Assembly: GCF_009764685.1 (NCBI RefSeq)
Contig: NZ_VHLM01000057.1
Location: 145,956-209,955, forward strand
Length of the DNA stretch: 64,000 nt
Source of the DNA: Flavobacterium sp. I-STPP5a
Lineage (GTDB): Bacteria; Bacteroidota; Bacteroidia; Flavobacteriales; Flavobacteriaceae
Reading direction: 5' to 3'
The translations under genes were made by a program, and so were the position numbers. Every line of letters begins with the position of its first letter. The first letter of the stretch is position 1. The notes beneath the pieces are model-generated. The model had not been told where the DNA came from, searched no databases, and saw nothing but the letters and a program-made list of their open reading frames with translations. Positions 56,675 through 64,000 of this stretch are shown here, piece by piece.

Positions 56675-57508
56675 ATGTCAAACATATATATTGGGTATCA
56701 TTTTACAATAAGTCCAAAAGAAATTGGGTCTGAAATCTTAATAGCTGAATTAGGCGAAAAAGCATTTGAAAGCTTTACCGAAACTGAAAATGGAATTTCC
56801 GCTTTTGTACAAAAGGATTTATGGGACGAAATGATATTGGATGACATCCAAATATTACAATCGGAAGAGTTTACTATTGATTACACTTTTGAAGAAATTG
56901 AGCAAGTAAACTGGAATGAAGAATGGGAAAAAAACTTTGATCCCATTGATGTAGATGGAAAATGCCACGTTCGAGCTCCTTTTCATCCAAAAACCGATGC
57001 AGAATTTGATATAATTATAGAACCGAAAATGAGTTTTGGAACCGGTCACCATGAAACCACACACATGATGATTCAGCACTTACTAGAAATGGATGTTAAG
57101 GGTTTAAAAACACTTGACATGGGTTGTGGTACAGCTATTCTTGCCATTCTTGCCGAAATGAAAGGAGCTCAACCGATTGATGCTATTGATATAGACAACT
57201 GGTGTTATCTTAACTCAATAGAAAATGCAGAACGCAATAATTGTACTCATATTACCGTTTATGAAGGTGAAGCTGCATTACTCGAAGGTAAAAATTACGA
57301 TTTAATAATTGCAAATATCAACCGTAACATTTTACTTAATGACATGAGTGCGTATGTAAAGAGTTTAAACACAAACGGAACCTTGCTCCTAAGCGGCTTT
57401 TATGAAGAAGACATACCCTTTATTGATGCTTCCTGCCAAGAAAATGGTTTAAAATACATCAAGAAATTTCAAAGAAATAATTGGGTTTCATTAAAATACA
57501 CAAAATAA
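56675..57508 (+). CDS. prmA: Ribosomal protein L11 methyltransferase
   Basis: SAM-dependent enzyme that methylates L11 on several lysines and its N-terminus. The N-terminal substrate-recognition domain includes WNEEWEKNFDPIDVDGKCHVRAPF (in part: NWNEEWEKNFDPI). Then MSFGTGHHETTHMMIQ, the SAM motif LDMGCGTAILAILAEMKGA, DIDNWCYLNSIENAERN and the NPPY-like LIIANINRNILL. The ATG at 56675 gives 277 residues. clpS follows after 36 bp, a common pair in the phylum. Confidence 0.95.
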   Translation: MSNIYIGYHFTISPKEIGSEILIAELGEKAFESFTETENGISAFVQKDLWDEMILDDIQILQSEEFTIDYTFEEIEQVNWNEEWEKNFDPIDVDGKCHVRAPFHPKTDAEFDIIIEPKMSFGTGHHETTHMMIQHLLEMDVKGLKTLDMGCGTAILAILAEMKGAQPIDAIDIDNWCYLNSIENAERNNCTHITVYEGEAALLEGKNYDLIIANINRNILLNDMSAYVKSLNTNGTLLLSGFYEEDIPFIDASCQENGLKYIKKFQRNNWVSLKYTK

Positions 57509-57544
57509 TTCATACAGTTTTTTTAATAATTTAAAACGATTAAG

Positions 57545-57820
57545 ATGAGTACGAAAGAAAAAGTTAGAGAACGGGTAAGCACAAAAGAATCAGTTGTGTC
57601 TGATAATGAAATTGTGGTATACAATGATGATGTAAATACTTTTGACCATGTTATTGATACATTAATCCGAGTGTGTGATCATACTCCAGAACAAGCAGAA
57701 CAATGTTCCTTAATTGTACATTATAATGGTAAATGTACAGTAAAAACTGGGCCTTATGATAAGTTAAAAAACCAATGTACTCAATTATTACAAGCAGGGT
57801 TACATGCAGAGATACTCTAA
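57545..57820 (+). CDS. clpS: ATP-dependent Clp protease adaptor
   Basis: N-end-rule adaptor that delivers substrates to ClpAP/ClpCP. The 91-residue protein has the peptide-binding VVYNDDVNTFDHVIDTLIRV and HTPEQAEQCSLIVHYNGK; an Asn/Asp-Asp pair holds the substrate amino group in the family. It lies 36 bp behind prmA. Confidence 0.95.
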   Translation: MSTKEKVRERVSTKESVVSDNEIVVYNDDVNTFDHVIDTLIRVCDHTPEQAEQCSLIVHYNGKCTVKTGPYDKLKNQCTQLLQAGLHAEIL

Positions 57821-57887
57821 GAAATTATTACTAGTTTTTAAAAAATAATTTTTTTGTGAATAATATAAAAACATTCTCTTTTTTTTC

Positions 57888-57895
57888 TATATTTG
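57888..57895 (+). promoter_or_regulatory. -7 promoter element of the AGMO-like gene
   Basis: TATATTTG, a perfect TAnnTTTG match, 18 bp before the ATG at 57914. It separates this transcript from prmA-clpS and rules out the in-frame TTG at 57893. Confidence 0.6.
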
Positions 57896-57913
57896 ATTAA
57901 AAAAAATGTTTTT

Positions 57914-59185
57914 ATGGAAGAATACGGTAGAATTTTAGTGTTTGTAATGCCTATCTTTTTGATCTTGATTATTATCGAGAAGATGTATGGGCATTACAAA
58001 GGAGAAGATACTTCGCCTAACATGGATTCTGTTTCAAGCGTGAGTTCCGGAATGATTAACTCCTTAAAAGATGTTTTAGGGCTTAGTATTACTCTGGTTT
58101 CATACGATTGGATTGTATCTAAAATAGCCTTATTCAATCTTGAAGCTTCTTTTTTAACCTACTTTATCGGTTTTATAGCTATTGATTTTTATGGATATTG
58201 GAGCCATCGTTTGTCACATCAAATTAACTTTCTATGGAACAAACACGCCATTCACCACAGTAGCGAGGAATTCAATTTGGCTTGTGCTCTGCGCCAACCT
58301 GTTTCCAGTTTCGTCAATTTGTTTACCTTTTTATTGATTCCAGCAGCACTTTTAGGAGTTCCCTCTAAAGTGATTGCAATTACCCTACCAATACATTTAT
58401 TTCTTCAATTTTGGTACCACACCAAACACATTAAAAAGATTGGTTTTCTAGAAAACATACTAGTTTCTCCATCGCATCACAGAGTACACCATGCGATCAA
58501 CCCTGAATATATGGACAAAAATCATTCACAAATATTCATTATTTGGGATAAATTGTTTGGAACTTTTCAAGCGGAATTAGAAAGCGCTCCACCTGTTTTT
58601 GGAATTACAAGACCAGCTAGAACGTGGAATCCAATTCGTATTAATTTTCAACATCTATGGTTGCTTATTACCGATGCTTGGCGTGCAGAAAACTGGAAAG
58701 ATAAGTTTACCATTTGGTTTAAACCAACGGGCTGGCGTCCAGAAAATTTTGAAGAAAAATATCCTGTAACCAAAATTACTAATGTCTACGATTTTGAAAA
58801 ATACGGTGTTCAACATTCTAAAAAACTGATGTACTGGTCGTTGTTTCAAGCTATTATTACGTTGTTACTAATTAGTTATATGTATAATTCTATCGCAATA
58901 ATAGGTTTGCCAAATGTATTTATTTACGGCGCATTCATTTTCCTTACGGTTTACAGTTACACGGAACTTATGGATACACGTAAAACTTCTGTATTATGGG
59001 AAGTTATCCGGTTTGTATTTGGAATTGGACTGATTTTCTATTTTGGAGATTGGTTTGGAATGGATCAACTCTTTCCTTTTGCCAGTTCTATTGTTGGCGG
59101 TTACCTGGTTTTATCCTTAGCTGTAACGGTATATTTTGTTAGCATAAATTTTGAAAAAGAAACAATGATTGTAGCTCAATCTTAA
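57914..59185 (+). CDS. Fatty acid hydroxylase/sterol desaturase superfamily, AGMO (TMEM195)-like
   Basis: Integral membrane di-iron enzyme of 423 residues. The eight-histidine set is complete: His98-x3-His102 (HRLSH), His111-x2-His114-His115 (HAIHH) and His189-x2-His192-His193 (HRVHH). The flanking text (SSEEFNLACALRQ, SPSHHRVHHAINPEYMDKNHS, IIWDKLFGTFQAE) and the extra C-terminal membrane spans match, from memory, alkylglycerol monooxygenase more closely than a short sterol desaturase. AGMO hydroxylates the ether carbon of alkylglycerols so the bond falls apart. Gln103 replaces the Glu that follows the first histidine pair in mammalian AGMO. A YhhN-family gene follows after 9 bp. True substrate is unproved. 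Confidence 0.85.
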   Translation: MEEYGRILVFVMPIFLILIIIEKMYGHYKGEDTSPNMDSVSSVSSGMINSLKDVLGLSITLVSYDWIVSKIALFNLEASFLTYFIGFIAIDFYGYWSHRLSHQINFLWNKHAIHHSSEEFNLACALRQPVSSFVNLFTFLLIPAALLGVPSKVIAITLPIHLFLQFWYHTKHIKKIGFLENILVSPSHHRVHHAINPEYMDKNHSQIFIIWDKLFGTFQAELESAPPVFGITRPARTWNPIRINFQHLWLLITDAWRAENWKDKFTIWFKPTGWRPENFEEKYPVTKITNVYDFEKYGVQHSKKLMYWSLFQAIITLLLISYMYNSIAIIGLPNVFIYGAFIFLTVYSYTELMDTRKTSVLWEVIRFVFGIGLIFYFGDWFGMDQLFPFASSIVGGYLVLSLAVTVYFVSINFEKETMIVAQS

Positions 59186-59194
59186 CACGAAACA

Positions 59195-59866
59195 ATGAAA
59201 AGCACCATAATATTAAAAAGTTTCATTGGCTTTAGCCTAGTCTATCTTTTAATAATTCTTTTTGAAAAAGAAGAAATTGCGTGGTTTTTGAAGCCACTTC
59301 TATTGCCTTTTCTAATTCTGGCCGTATATATAAACGAAAAATTTAGTACCAAAAATATTCTTTTAACAGCTTTAACTTTGTCGTGGATTGGTGATATAAT
59401 TTTGATGTTTGCTGACAAAGGAGAATTGTATTTTATTGCAGGATTGATTGCTTTTTTACTTTCGCATATTTCTTATATCATACTCTTTAGTAAACAATTA
59501 AAGATTTATATAAATAAAAACAAAATCATTTACTGGATAGGAGTTACAGCAATTGCCTTATATTTAATTGTAATGATGCTGATTTTGTTACCAAGTCTGG
59601 GAGACTTAAAAGCTCCTGTTTTTGTTTATGCACTAACAATTTCCATTATGCTGCTATTTGCTCTTAAAGGATTTTTAAACTGGCAAAAACCTACAAGTAT
59701 ATACATTTTAATAGGCGCTACCGTTTTTGTGGCTTCAGATAGTATTTTGGCCTTTGATAAATTCTATGCGCCGTTGCAATACAGTTCCTTCTTGATTATG
59801 GCAACTTATTTAATTGCACAATATTTAATTGTTACAGGCATTTTGAAATTAAACAAAAAAAAGTAG
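59195..59866 (+). CDS. YhhN (TMEM86)-family lysoplasmalogenase-like protein
   Basis: Eight-span membrane protein of 223 residues. WFLKPLLLPFLILAVYI, LTLSWIGDIILMF (with the conserved Asp) and ELYFIAGLIAFLLSHISYIILF are the YhhN core. Animal members TMEM86A/B hydrolyse the vinyl-ether bond of lysoplasmalogens; bacterial members have shown similar activity in some cases. It starts 9 bp after the AGMO-like gene, so both are translated from one mRNA, and together they could attack alkyl- and alkenyl-ether lipids. Activity here is inference. Confidence 0.88.
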   Translation: MKSTIILKSFIGFSLVYLLIILFEKEEIAWFLKPLLLPFLILAVYINEKFSTKNILLTALTLSWIGDIILMFADKGELYFIAGLIAFLLSHISYIILFSKQLKIYINKNKIIYWIGVTAIALYLIVMMLILLPSLGDLKAPVFVYALTISIMLLFALKGFLNWQKPTSIYILIGATVFVASDSILAFDKFYAPLQYSSFLIMATYLIAQYLIVTGILKLNKKK

Positions 59867-59891
59867 CATTTCCTTAGGAGAATGCTACTTT
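59860..59891 (-). terminator. Terminator of the YeeE/YedE pair
   Basis: AAAGTAGCATT pairs with AATGCTACTTT; on the minus strand the hairpin is followed by T8. On the plus strand a T-run is lacking. Confidence 0.75.
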
Positions 59892-59910
59892 AGAGTTAGA
59901 TATTTTTCAA

Positions 59911-60327
59911 TTAATGAGGTAACTTATTTTTCAATAAGCCATATAAATAAGTCCCCAAAAGAGCCCCGAACAACACTATAAGGACGGTCCAAAAACCAGC
60001 GCCAAGCAAAATAAATATAGGACCAGGACAAGAACCTACTAATGCCCAACCCAAACCAAAAAACAATCCGCCAATCCAGTAGCGAGCAGATCCTTTTTCT
60101 TTATCCGGAATTTCTATTGATTCTCCTTTGATGTCTTTGATATTATTTCTTTTTATGATTTGAATTCCAATAATTCCTGTCAAGATAGCTACCGAAATAA
60201 TTCCGTACATGTGAAACGATTGAAATTGAAACATTTCATAAATTCTATACCAAGAAACAGCTTCAGATTTTGTTAAAACAATTCCGAAAATGAAACCAAC
60301 CGCTAAAAATTTTATACTATTTTTCAT
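59911..60327 (-). CDS. YeeE/YedE family protein (DUF6691), small subunit
   Basis: A 138-residue inner-membrane protein, half of a sulfur-compound transporter of the YeeE/YedE class. Four hydrophobic spans are seen; the key GLGWALVGSCPGPIFILLG carries the conserved Cys100, which relays thiosulfate- or sulfide-type sulfur in the family. It lies 13 bp behind the larger partner. The metallo-beta-lactamase/rhodanese gene often found next to such pairs is absent here. Confidence 0.88.
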   Translation of the reverse strand: MKNSIKFLAVGFIFGIVLTKSEAVSWYRIYEMFQFQSFHMYGIISVAILTGIIGIQIIKRNNIKDIKGESIEIPDKEKGSARYWIGGLFFGLGWALVGSCPGPIFILLGAGFWTVLIVLFGALLGTYLYGLLKNKLPH

Positions 60328-60340
60328 TTATATATGAGGA

Positions 60341-60901
60341 TTAATTTAGGATTAAAGGAAGTAAAAAATGAGCCATAATCAGACCTCCAATAAAAAAACC
60401 GATAACCGCTTCTAAAGAAGGTAGTTGTAAATTACTCAAGCCTGAAATGGCATGTCCTGAGGTACATCCACCAGCATAACGGGAACCAAAACCAATTAAA
60501 ACCCCACCAATAAGTAGTATGAAGATACTTTTTGGTGATTCTAAAATAGCTGTTCCAAAAAGTGCATCCGGCACTAATTTTCCGTTTGGAGCTTCAATCC
60601 CAAGTTGTGCTAATTGTGCTATTGTTTTAGGATTAATATCCACATTTGAAGCATCACTCATGAAATGAACGGCAACAAATCCACCCAACATAGCTCCAAG
60701 AACAACTACTAAATTCCAGCGTTGTGCTTTCCAATCAAAATCAAAAAACGATACCCGTTTGCCTAAACCCGCAATAGAGCAAAGCGATCTTAAATTAGAT
60801 GACATTCCGAAAGACTTCCCAAAATAAATAAGTGCTAACATAATAAATCCTATCAGTAAACCAGAAACGTACCAAGGCCATGTTTGAAAAACTATATCCA
60901 T
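60341..60901 (-). CDS. YeeE/YedE family transporter, large subunit
   Basis: A 186-residue membrane protein with five or so spans and two conserved cysteines, Cys41 in LRSLCSIAG and Cys146 in YAGGCTSGHAISGLS, the diagnostic YeeE motif. With the downstream small partner it would bring thiosulfate or a related sulfur species through the inner membrane. The single-chain YeeE of other bacteria is here split in two genes. It is preceded by a -7 element and divergent from the lipoprotein-kdsA unit. Confidence 0.9.
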   Translation of the reverse strand: MDIVFQTWPWYVSGLLIGFIMLALIYFGKSFGMSSNLRSLCSIAGLGKRVSFFDFDWKAQRWNLVVVLGAMLGGFVAVHFMSDASNVDINPKTIAQLAQLGIEAPNGKLVPDALFGTAILESPKSIFILLIGGVLIGFGSRYAGGCTSGHAISGLSNLQLPSLEAVIGFFIGGLIMAHFLLPLILN

Positions 60902-60922
60902 ATTCTATTCATTTAATTTCTG

Positions 60923-60930
60923 CAAATATA
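60923..60930 (-). promoter_or_regulatory. -7 promoter element of the YeeE/YedE pair
   Basis: Minus strand reads TATATTTG, matching TAnnTTTG, 21 bp before the ATG at 60901. Confidence 0.6.
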
Positions 60931-60991
60931 ATAAGCATTGACACACACTTAGAAATAAAAATTGGCTAAAGCGCAAACATAATAATTTACG

Positions 60992-61008
60992 ATAACAAAA
61001 ACCGTTAT
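60992..61008. promoter_or_regulatory. Candidate operator (ATAAC-N7-GTTAT) between YeeE pair and lipoprotein gene
   Basis: A 5-bp inverted repeat with 7-bp spacer lies in the -33 region of the plus-strand promoter. It could serve as a dimer-binding site for a repressor or activator of either flanking unit. Short repeat, so this is weak evidence. Confidence 0.25.
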
Positions 61009-61023
61009 AATAAGGGTTCTGAT

Positions 61024-61031
61024 TATATTTG
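61024..61031 (+). promoter_or_regulatory. -7 promoter element of the lipoprotein gene upstream of kdsA
   Basis: TATATTTG, matching TAnnTTTG, 39 bp before the ATG at 61071. Confidence 0.6.
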
Positions 61032-61070
61032 TATCAACAAATCAAGATTAAACACAGAAAAATTTAAACT

Positions 61071-61520
61071 ATGAAAAATACACTAATTATATTTATCCTC
61101 TTCATTACTTTATCGGGGTGTACGAGTACAAAATCTACGTTACAAAACACCGATGACAATGCACCTAACTTACAACTAACACAAAGAAACACATTTATTA
61201 TAACTGAATATAGCACGGATAAAAAATACGGATACAATAAAGATTATCCTATCAATATTTTTTTTAATAACACCAACAACGAAACCATTAATCAAGAACG
61301 TTTTATAAATGCACTTGCAGGACCTAAAGGAGAAAAAATCACCTTTACCAAACTAGAAAGTTGTTGCCCCTTTCCAACAAAGAGAAGCGAAATGGGTGCA
61401 GGTCTGCTTGATGTATTTGAATTAAAATGGGATGGACAAAAACAACCTGTAATACTATACCTAAATATCTATGAAAAAGGAGTCATCAAAGTTCCTGTAG
61501 GTCTTACATTAAAAAAATAA
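61071..61520 (+). CDS. Small lipoprotein of a family often mislabelled as KDO-8-P aldolase
   Basis: A 149-residue lipoprotein (lipobox LSGC, Cys17). The conserved core includes YGYNKDYPINI, RFINALAGPKGEKI, SCCPFPTK with a double Cys, and GLLDVFELKWDG ... LYLNIYEKG. I recall such short proteins being named 2-dehydro-3-deoxyphosphooctonate aldolase in databases, probably by transfer from kdsA, which lies next door in many Flavobacteriia. It has no TIM-barrel or KdsA motifs and cannot be that enzyme. Function unknown; exported and probably outer-membrane attached. Confidence 0.85.
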   Translation: MKNTLIIFILFITLSGCTSTKSTLQNTDDNAPNLQLTQRNTFIITEYSTDKKYGYNKDYPINIFFNNTNNETINQERFINALAGPKGEKITFTKLESCCPFPTKRSEMGAGLLDVFELKWDGQKQPVILYLNIYEKGVIKVPVGLTLKK

Positions 61521-61640
61521 AGAATTTCTGTTAGGTTACTATCTAAAACCAAGTTTTATAAAACAGAATTAGCATAGTAATTTATTATTAAAATACTTTT
61601 AAAAATTTTATGATTTCATCAATTTAAAATAAATCATAAC

Positions 61641-61648
61641 TACATTTG
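61641..61648 (+). promoter_or_regulatory. -7 promoter element of kdsA
   Basis: TACATTTG, matching TAnnTTTG, 19 bp before the ATG at 61668. Confidence 0.6.
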
Positions 61649-61667
61649 CAAACTGAAAACACACACT

Positions 61668-62486
61668 ATGAATATTCAAAATATCCCACAAATCAAACAT
61701 ACTGACAGCGGTAATTTCTTTTTACTTGCGGGTCCTTGCGCTATTGAAGGCGAAACAATGGCTTTACAAATTGCTGAAAAACTAGTTGGAATTACCAATG
61801 ATTTAAAAATACCTTTTGTTTTTAAAGGGTCTTTTAAAAAAGCAAATCGCTCCAGAATTGACAGCTTTTCAGGAATTGGAGATGAAAAAGCATTAAAAAT
61901 ACTGAGAAAAGTTTCTGAAACATTTAATGTACCAACTGTAACTGATATTCATACTAATGAAGATGCTGCAATGGCGGCACAATATGTTGATGTACTTCAA
62001 ATTCCTGCTTTCTTGGTAAGACAAACTGATCTTTTAGTAGCTGCGGCTAATACTGGTAAAGTTGTAAACTTAAAAAAAGGACAATTTATGAGTCCAGAAA
62101 GCATGAAACATGCTGTTCAAAAAGTATTGGATTGCCAAAACACAAATGTAATGGTGACAGATCGAGGTACTATGTTTGGATATCAAGATATGATTGTAGA
62201 TTTTAGAGGTATACCTACTATGCAACAATATGCGTCTACGGTTCTAGATGTTACGCATTCTTTACAACAACCAAATCAAACTGCAGGTGTCACAGGTGGC
62301 CGACCAGACATGATAGAAACTGTTGCCAAAGCCGGAATTGCTGTTGGTGTTGATGGTATTTTCATTGAGACCCATTTTGATCCTGCAAATGCAAAAAGTG
62401 ATGGCGCAAATATGTTGCATTTAGATTATTTTGAATCGCTAATGGTTAAACTTGTTGCCATAAGACAAACCATTAATAAATTTTAA
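61668..62486 (+). CDS. kdsA: 3-deoxy-8-phosphooctulonate (KDO-8-P) synthase
   Basis: Condenses phosphoenolpyruvate with arabinose 5-phosphate to make the Kdo precursor of lipopolysaccharide. TIM barrel of 272 residues with FFLLAGPCAIEGETMAL, FKGSFKKANRSRIDSFSG, VTDIHTNEDAAMAA, the substrate block KKGQFMSPESMKHAV and THSLQQPNQTAGVTGGRPDM (in part: DVTHSLQQPN). kdsB, kdsC and kdsD are not in the window. It has its own promoter and is followed after 18 bp by an outer-membrane protein gene. Confidence 0.97.
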   Translation: MNIQNIPQIKHTDSGNFFLLAGPCAIEGETMALQIAEKLVGITNDLKIPFVFKGSFKKANRSRIDSFSGIGDEKALKILRKVSETFNVPTVTDIHTNEDAAMAAQYVDVLQIPAFLVRQTDLLVAAANTGKVVNLKKGQFMSPESMKHAVQKVLDCQNTNVMVTDRGTMFGYQDMIVDFRGIPTMQQYASTVLDVTHSLQQPNQTAGVTGGRPDMIETVAKAGIAVGVDGIFIETHFDPANAKSDGANMLHLDYFESLMVKLVAIRQTINKF

Positions 62487-62504
62487 TTTAGAAAATTTCA
62501 ATCA

Positions 62505-63350
62505 TTGAAAAAAATAGCATTACACATCGCAATAATAGCATTTTCAAGTTTACAAATTGTAAATGCACAACAAGACGAAAAAATTCAAGAACGATATACA
62601 GCTCATAATAAGGGTAAATTTTTTGTTTCATGGGGAGGTAATAGAGATAGTTACACCAAGTCTGATGTTACCTTTAAAGGAAAAGATTATAATTTTACAT
62701 TAGATAACATTACTGCTGATGATAAACCAAAAGGTTGGCATATTGATTATATAAATCCAACAAGAATGACCATACCACAAACTAACTTCCGTTTAGGTTA
62801 TTTTATCAATGATCATTACAGCATTGCAATTGGCGTAGACCACATGAAATATGTCATGACACAAGGACAAACTGCGAATATCACAGGAGCTGTTTCAGCC
62901 GGCACTCCTTATGATGGTGTTTATAATAATAGTCCAATAGTATTAACAAAAGAATTTTTAACTTTTGAACATACAGATGGTTTAAATTATGTTAACACTG
63001 AATTTTCTCGACACGATGATATTTCTAAATTATTTAAAATTAAGAACACAGATAAAATTCAAGTTAATGTAACAGAAGGTTTTGGTCTTGGACTACTATA
63101 TCCTAAAACCAACACTAAATTATTAGGAAAAGAAAGACATGATGATTTTCATGTTTCAGGCTACGGTACTTCACTTAAAGCAGGATTAAATATTACTTTT
63201 TTTAAACATTTTTATATTCAAGGAGAATTAAAAGGAGGATATATTAACATGCCGGATATTAGAACAACAAAAAGTACCGAAGATAGTGCATCGCAGAATT
63301 TTTTCTTCTTTCAAAGAATAATTGCATTTGGAGGAATTTTTAAAGTCTAA
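62505..63350 (+). CDS. Hypothetical outer-membrane beta-barrel protein, TTG start
   Basis: No named family. The TTG at 62505 begins a proper signal peptide (MKKIALHIAIIAFSSLQIVNAQ), and no ATG occurs at that end, so the non-ATG start is convincing. The 281-residue product is rich in aromatic strands and Gly, with KFFVSWGGNRDSYTKSDVTF, FRLGYFINDHYSIAIGVDHMKYVM and the closing FFFFQRIIAFGGIFKV typical of an outer-membrane barrel. It lies 18 bp behind kdsA and is probably co-transcribed with it. Role unknown. Confidence 0.85.
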   Translation: MKKIALHIAIIAFSSLQIVNAQQDEKIQERYTAHNKGKFFVSWGGNRDSYTKSDVTFKGKDYNFTLDNITADDKPKGWHIDYINPTRMTIPQTNFRLGYFINDHYSIAIGVDHMKYVMTQGQTANITGAVSAGTPYDGVYNNSPIVLTKEFLTFEHTDGLNYVNTEFSRHDDISKLFKIKNTDKIQVNVTEGFGLGLLYPKTNTKLLGKERHDDFHVSGYGTSLKAGLNITFFKHFYIQGELKGGYINMPDIRTTKSTEDSASQNFFFFQRIIAFGGIFKV

Positions 63351-63372
63351 TTTTTCATCAATATCCAACACA

Positions 63373-63400
63373 GAAGCTATCAAATTGATAGCTTTTTTTA
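63373..63400 (+). terminator. Terminator of the kdsA unit
   Basis: AAGCTATCAA pairs with TTGATAGCTT, followed by seven T. Confidence 0.8.
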
Positions 63401-63533
63401 TACAAACGATTTTCAGTTCACTACATAAATTCATAATTATAATTGAATTGTATTATTTTGTAGGCTCTAGTAAGAAGTACGATCTATAAATTCAAGTAAA
63501 ATCCTCACTATAAAAGGAAACAATAAATTGTTT

Positions 63534-64000
63534 TGACCCCTATAAAACAAGAGTATTATTCTAAATTTCGATTATTATTTATGCGGTTAATTTTTTCATT
63601 AAAATTAGATGCTTGTCCTGGTTCCATTTTTCTATTGGTGTAATGCGTCCTAAAAGGCCATGTAGCCTAGTATTATTATAGAAGATTACATATCTTTTTA
63701 ATATTAGCTCAATTTCTCCAAAAGTTCTATAATCAACTCTTTGGAACACTTCTTTTTTTAATATTCCGTGATAGGCCTCAATATGCGCATTTTCTTCTGG
63801 TGTTGCTACATGTGTAAATTCTTGCTGAACTCCTATGAGTCCAAGGTATTCTCGAACACTTTTGGCAATAAACTGACTTCCATTATCACTTCTTATCACA
63901 ACACTTTCAGGGTATTGGTATTCCAAAAATAAATCTGAAAGAAAAGCGATTACTTTGTCTTGTTTTATAGAAAAAGAGAAAAAATCTTTTAATATTCTGC
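63534..64000 (-). mobile_element. IS element, probably IS3 family, right end only partly in the window
   Basis: The block from the transposase end to about 63534 looks like the tail of an insertion sequence. A plausible terminal sequence starts TGACCCCTATAAAACAAGAG at 63534, just after the palindrome AAACAATAAATTGTTT (63518-63533). The element runs beyond the right edge, so its other end, target duplication and completeness cannot be seen. Confidence 0.6.
63579..64000 (-). CDS. Transposase with integrase catalytic core (IS3 OrfB-like), partial
   Basis: The minus-strand frame is open from the stop at 63579 to the window edge, giving about 140 C-terminal residues of a DDE transposase. The second Asp lies in VVIRSDNGSQF and the catalytic Glu in PEENAHIEAYHGILKKEVF; the closing FYNNTRLHGLLGRITPIEKW is typical of IS3/IS150-type OrfB proteins. 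The N-terminal part, including the first Asp, is outside the window. No frameshift or stop is seen in the visible part. Confidence 0.88.
   Translation of the reverse strand, partial: RILKDFFSFSIKQDKVIAFLSDLFLEYQYPESVVIRSDNGSQFIAKSVREYLGLIGVQQEFTHVATPEENAHIEAYHGILKKEVFQRVDYRTFGEIELILKRYVIFYNNTRLHGLLGRITPIEKWNQDKHLILMKKLTA

Noticed and set aside
61071..61520. Second KDO-8-P synthase
   Set aside because: The product is a 149-residue lipoprotein without any TIM-barrel or KdsA motif; the true kdsA is at 61668-62486.
63518..63533. AAACAATAAATTGTTT palindrome as a terminator
   Set aside because: The stem is all A/T apart from one C-G pair and has no T-run; it is more likely incidental or part of the IS insertion target.

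Overview
The window is a stretch of chromosome from a member of the Bacteroidota, almost certainly a Flavobacterium or a close relative. The base composition is AT-rich and intergenic spaces are short. Many genes are preceded by the Bacteroidota -7 element TAnnTTTG, and there is no consistent Shine-Dalgarno signal. Several genes belong to families typical of Flavobacteriia: DUF4835/PorD, DUF6913, DUF6495, the BT_3928 family, an Oar-like TonB receptor, RprXY, and an omega subunit of the Bacteroidota type. No rRNA, tRNA, CRISPR array, prophage or recognised defence island was found. Both edges cut a gene: a Crp/Fnr regulator on the left and an IS transposase on the right.

Layout. 0-12 kb: regulator fragment, lipoprotein pectate lyase, the two-step agmatine-to-putrescine pathway (aguB and aguA) flanking a choice-of-anchor I lipoprotein, a secreted M1 peptidase, an aldose-epimerase-like protein, a GNAT acetyltransferase, small genes and smpB. 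12-21 kb: pcm, an oxidoreductase / membrane protein / 3-hydroxybutyryl-CoA dehydrogenase / DUF1015 / YggS series, a four-helix-bundle pseudogene broken by one stop codon, a DEDDh exonuclease joined to GIY-YIG, miaA behind a dispersed repeat, and an acyl-ACP thioesterase. 21-33 kb, minus strand: rprYX, coaE with a glycosyltransferase, fabV, then the series bamD-rpoZ-coaBC-porD-recN and DUF6913-dapA. 33-43 kb: a 5'-nucleotidase split into two genes, ligA with an overlapping membrane protein, an Oar-like TonB receptor, and rpsF-rpsR-rplI. 43-57 kb: a LytTR regulator, priA, nadC-yihY-DUF2147, a small lipoprotein with a duplicated His/Cys motif, CIA30, rlmH, folP, and the DUF1599 / BT_3928 / cold shock / thioredoxin / tpiA / porin / prmA / clpS series. 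57-64 kb: an AGMO-like membrane hydroxylase next to a YhhN-family protein, a pair of YeeE/YedE sulfur transporters, a lipoprotein followed by kdsA, an outer-membrane protein with a TTG start, and the end of an IS element.

Most of the window is housekeeping: CoA synthesis (coaE, coaBC), folate, NAD, lysine/peptidoglycan precursors (dapA), Kdo synthesis, ribosomal proteins, translation quality control and DNA repair. The most thought-provoking points are a possible two-gene ether-lipid cleavage unit (AGMO-like enzyme plus lysoplasmalogenase-like protein, 9 bp apart), the duplicated His/Cys motif lipoprotein, the four-helix-bundle gene with a single nonsense codon, a near-perfect 26-bp inverted repeat straddling a stop codon, and promoters placed so close to start codons that the mRNAs are probably leaderless. 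All function statements rest on reading the sequence and on remembered family features. No database search was run.
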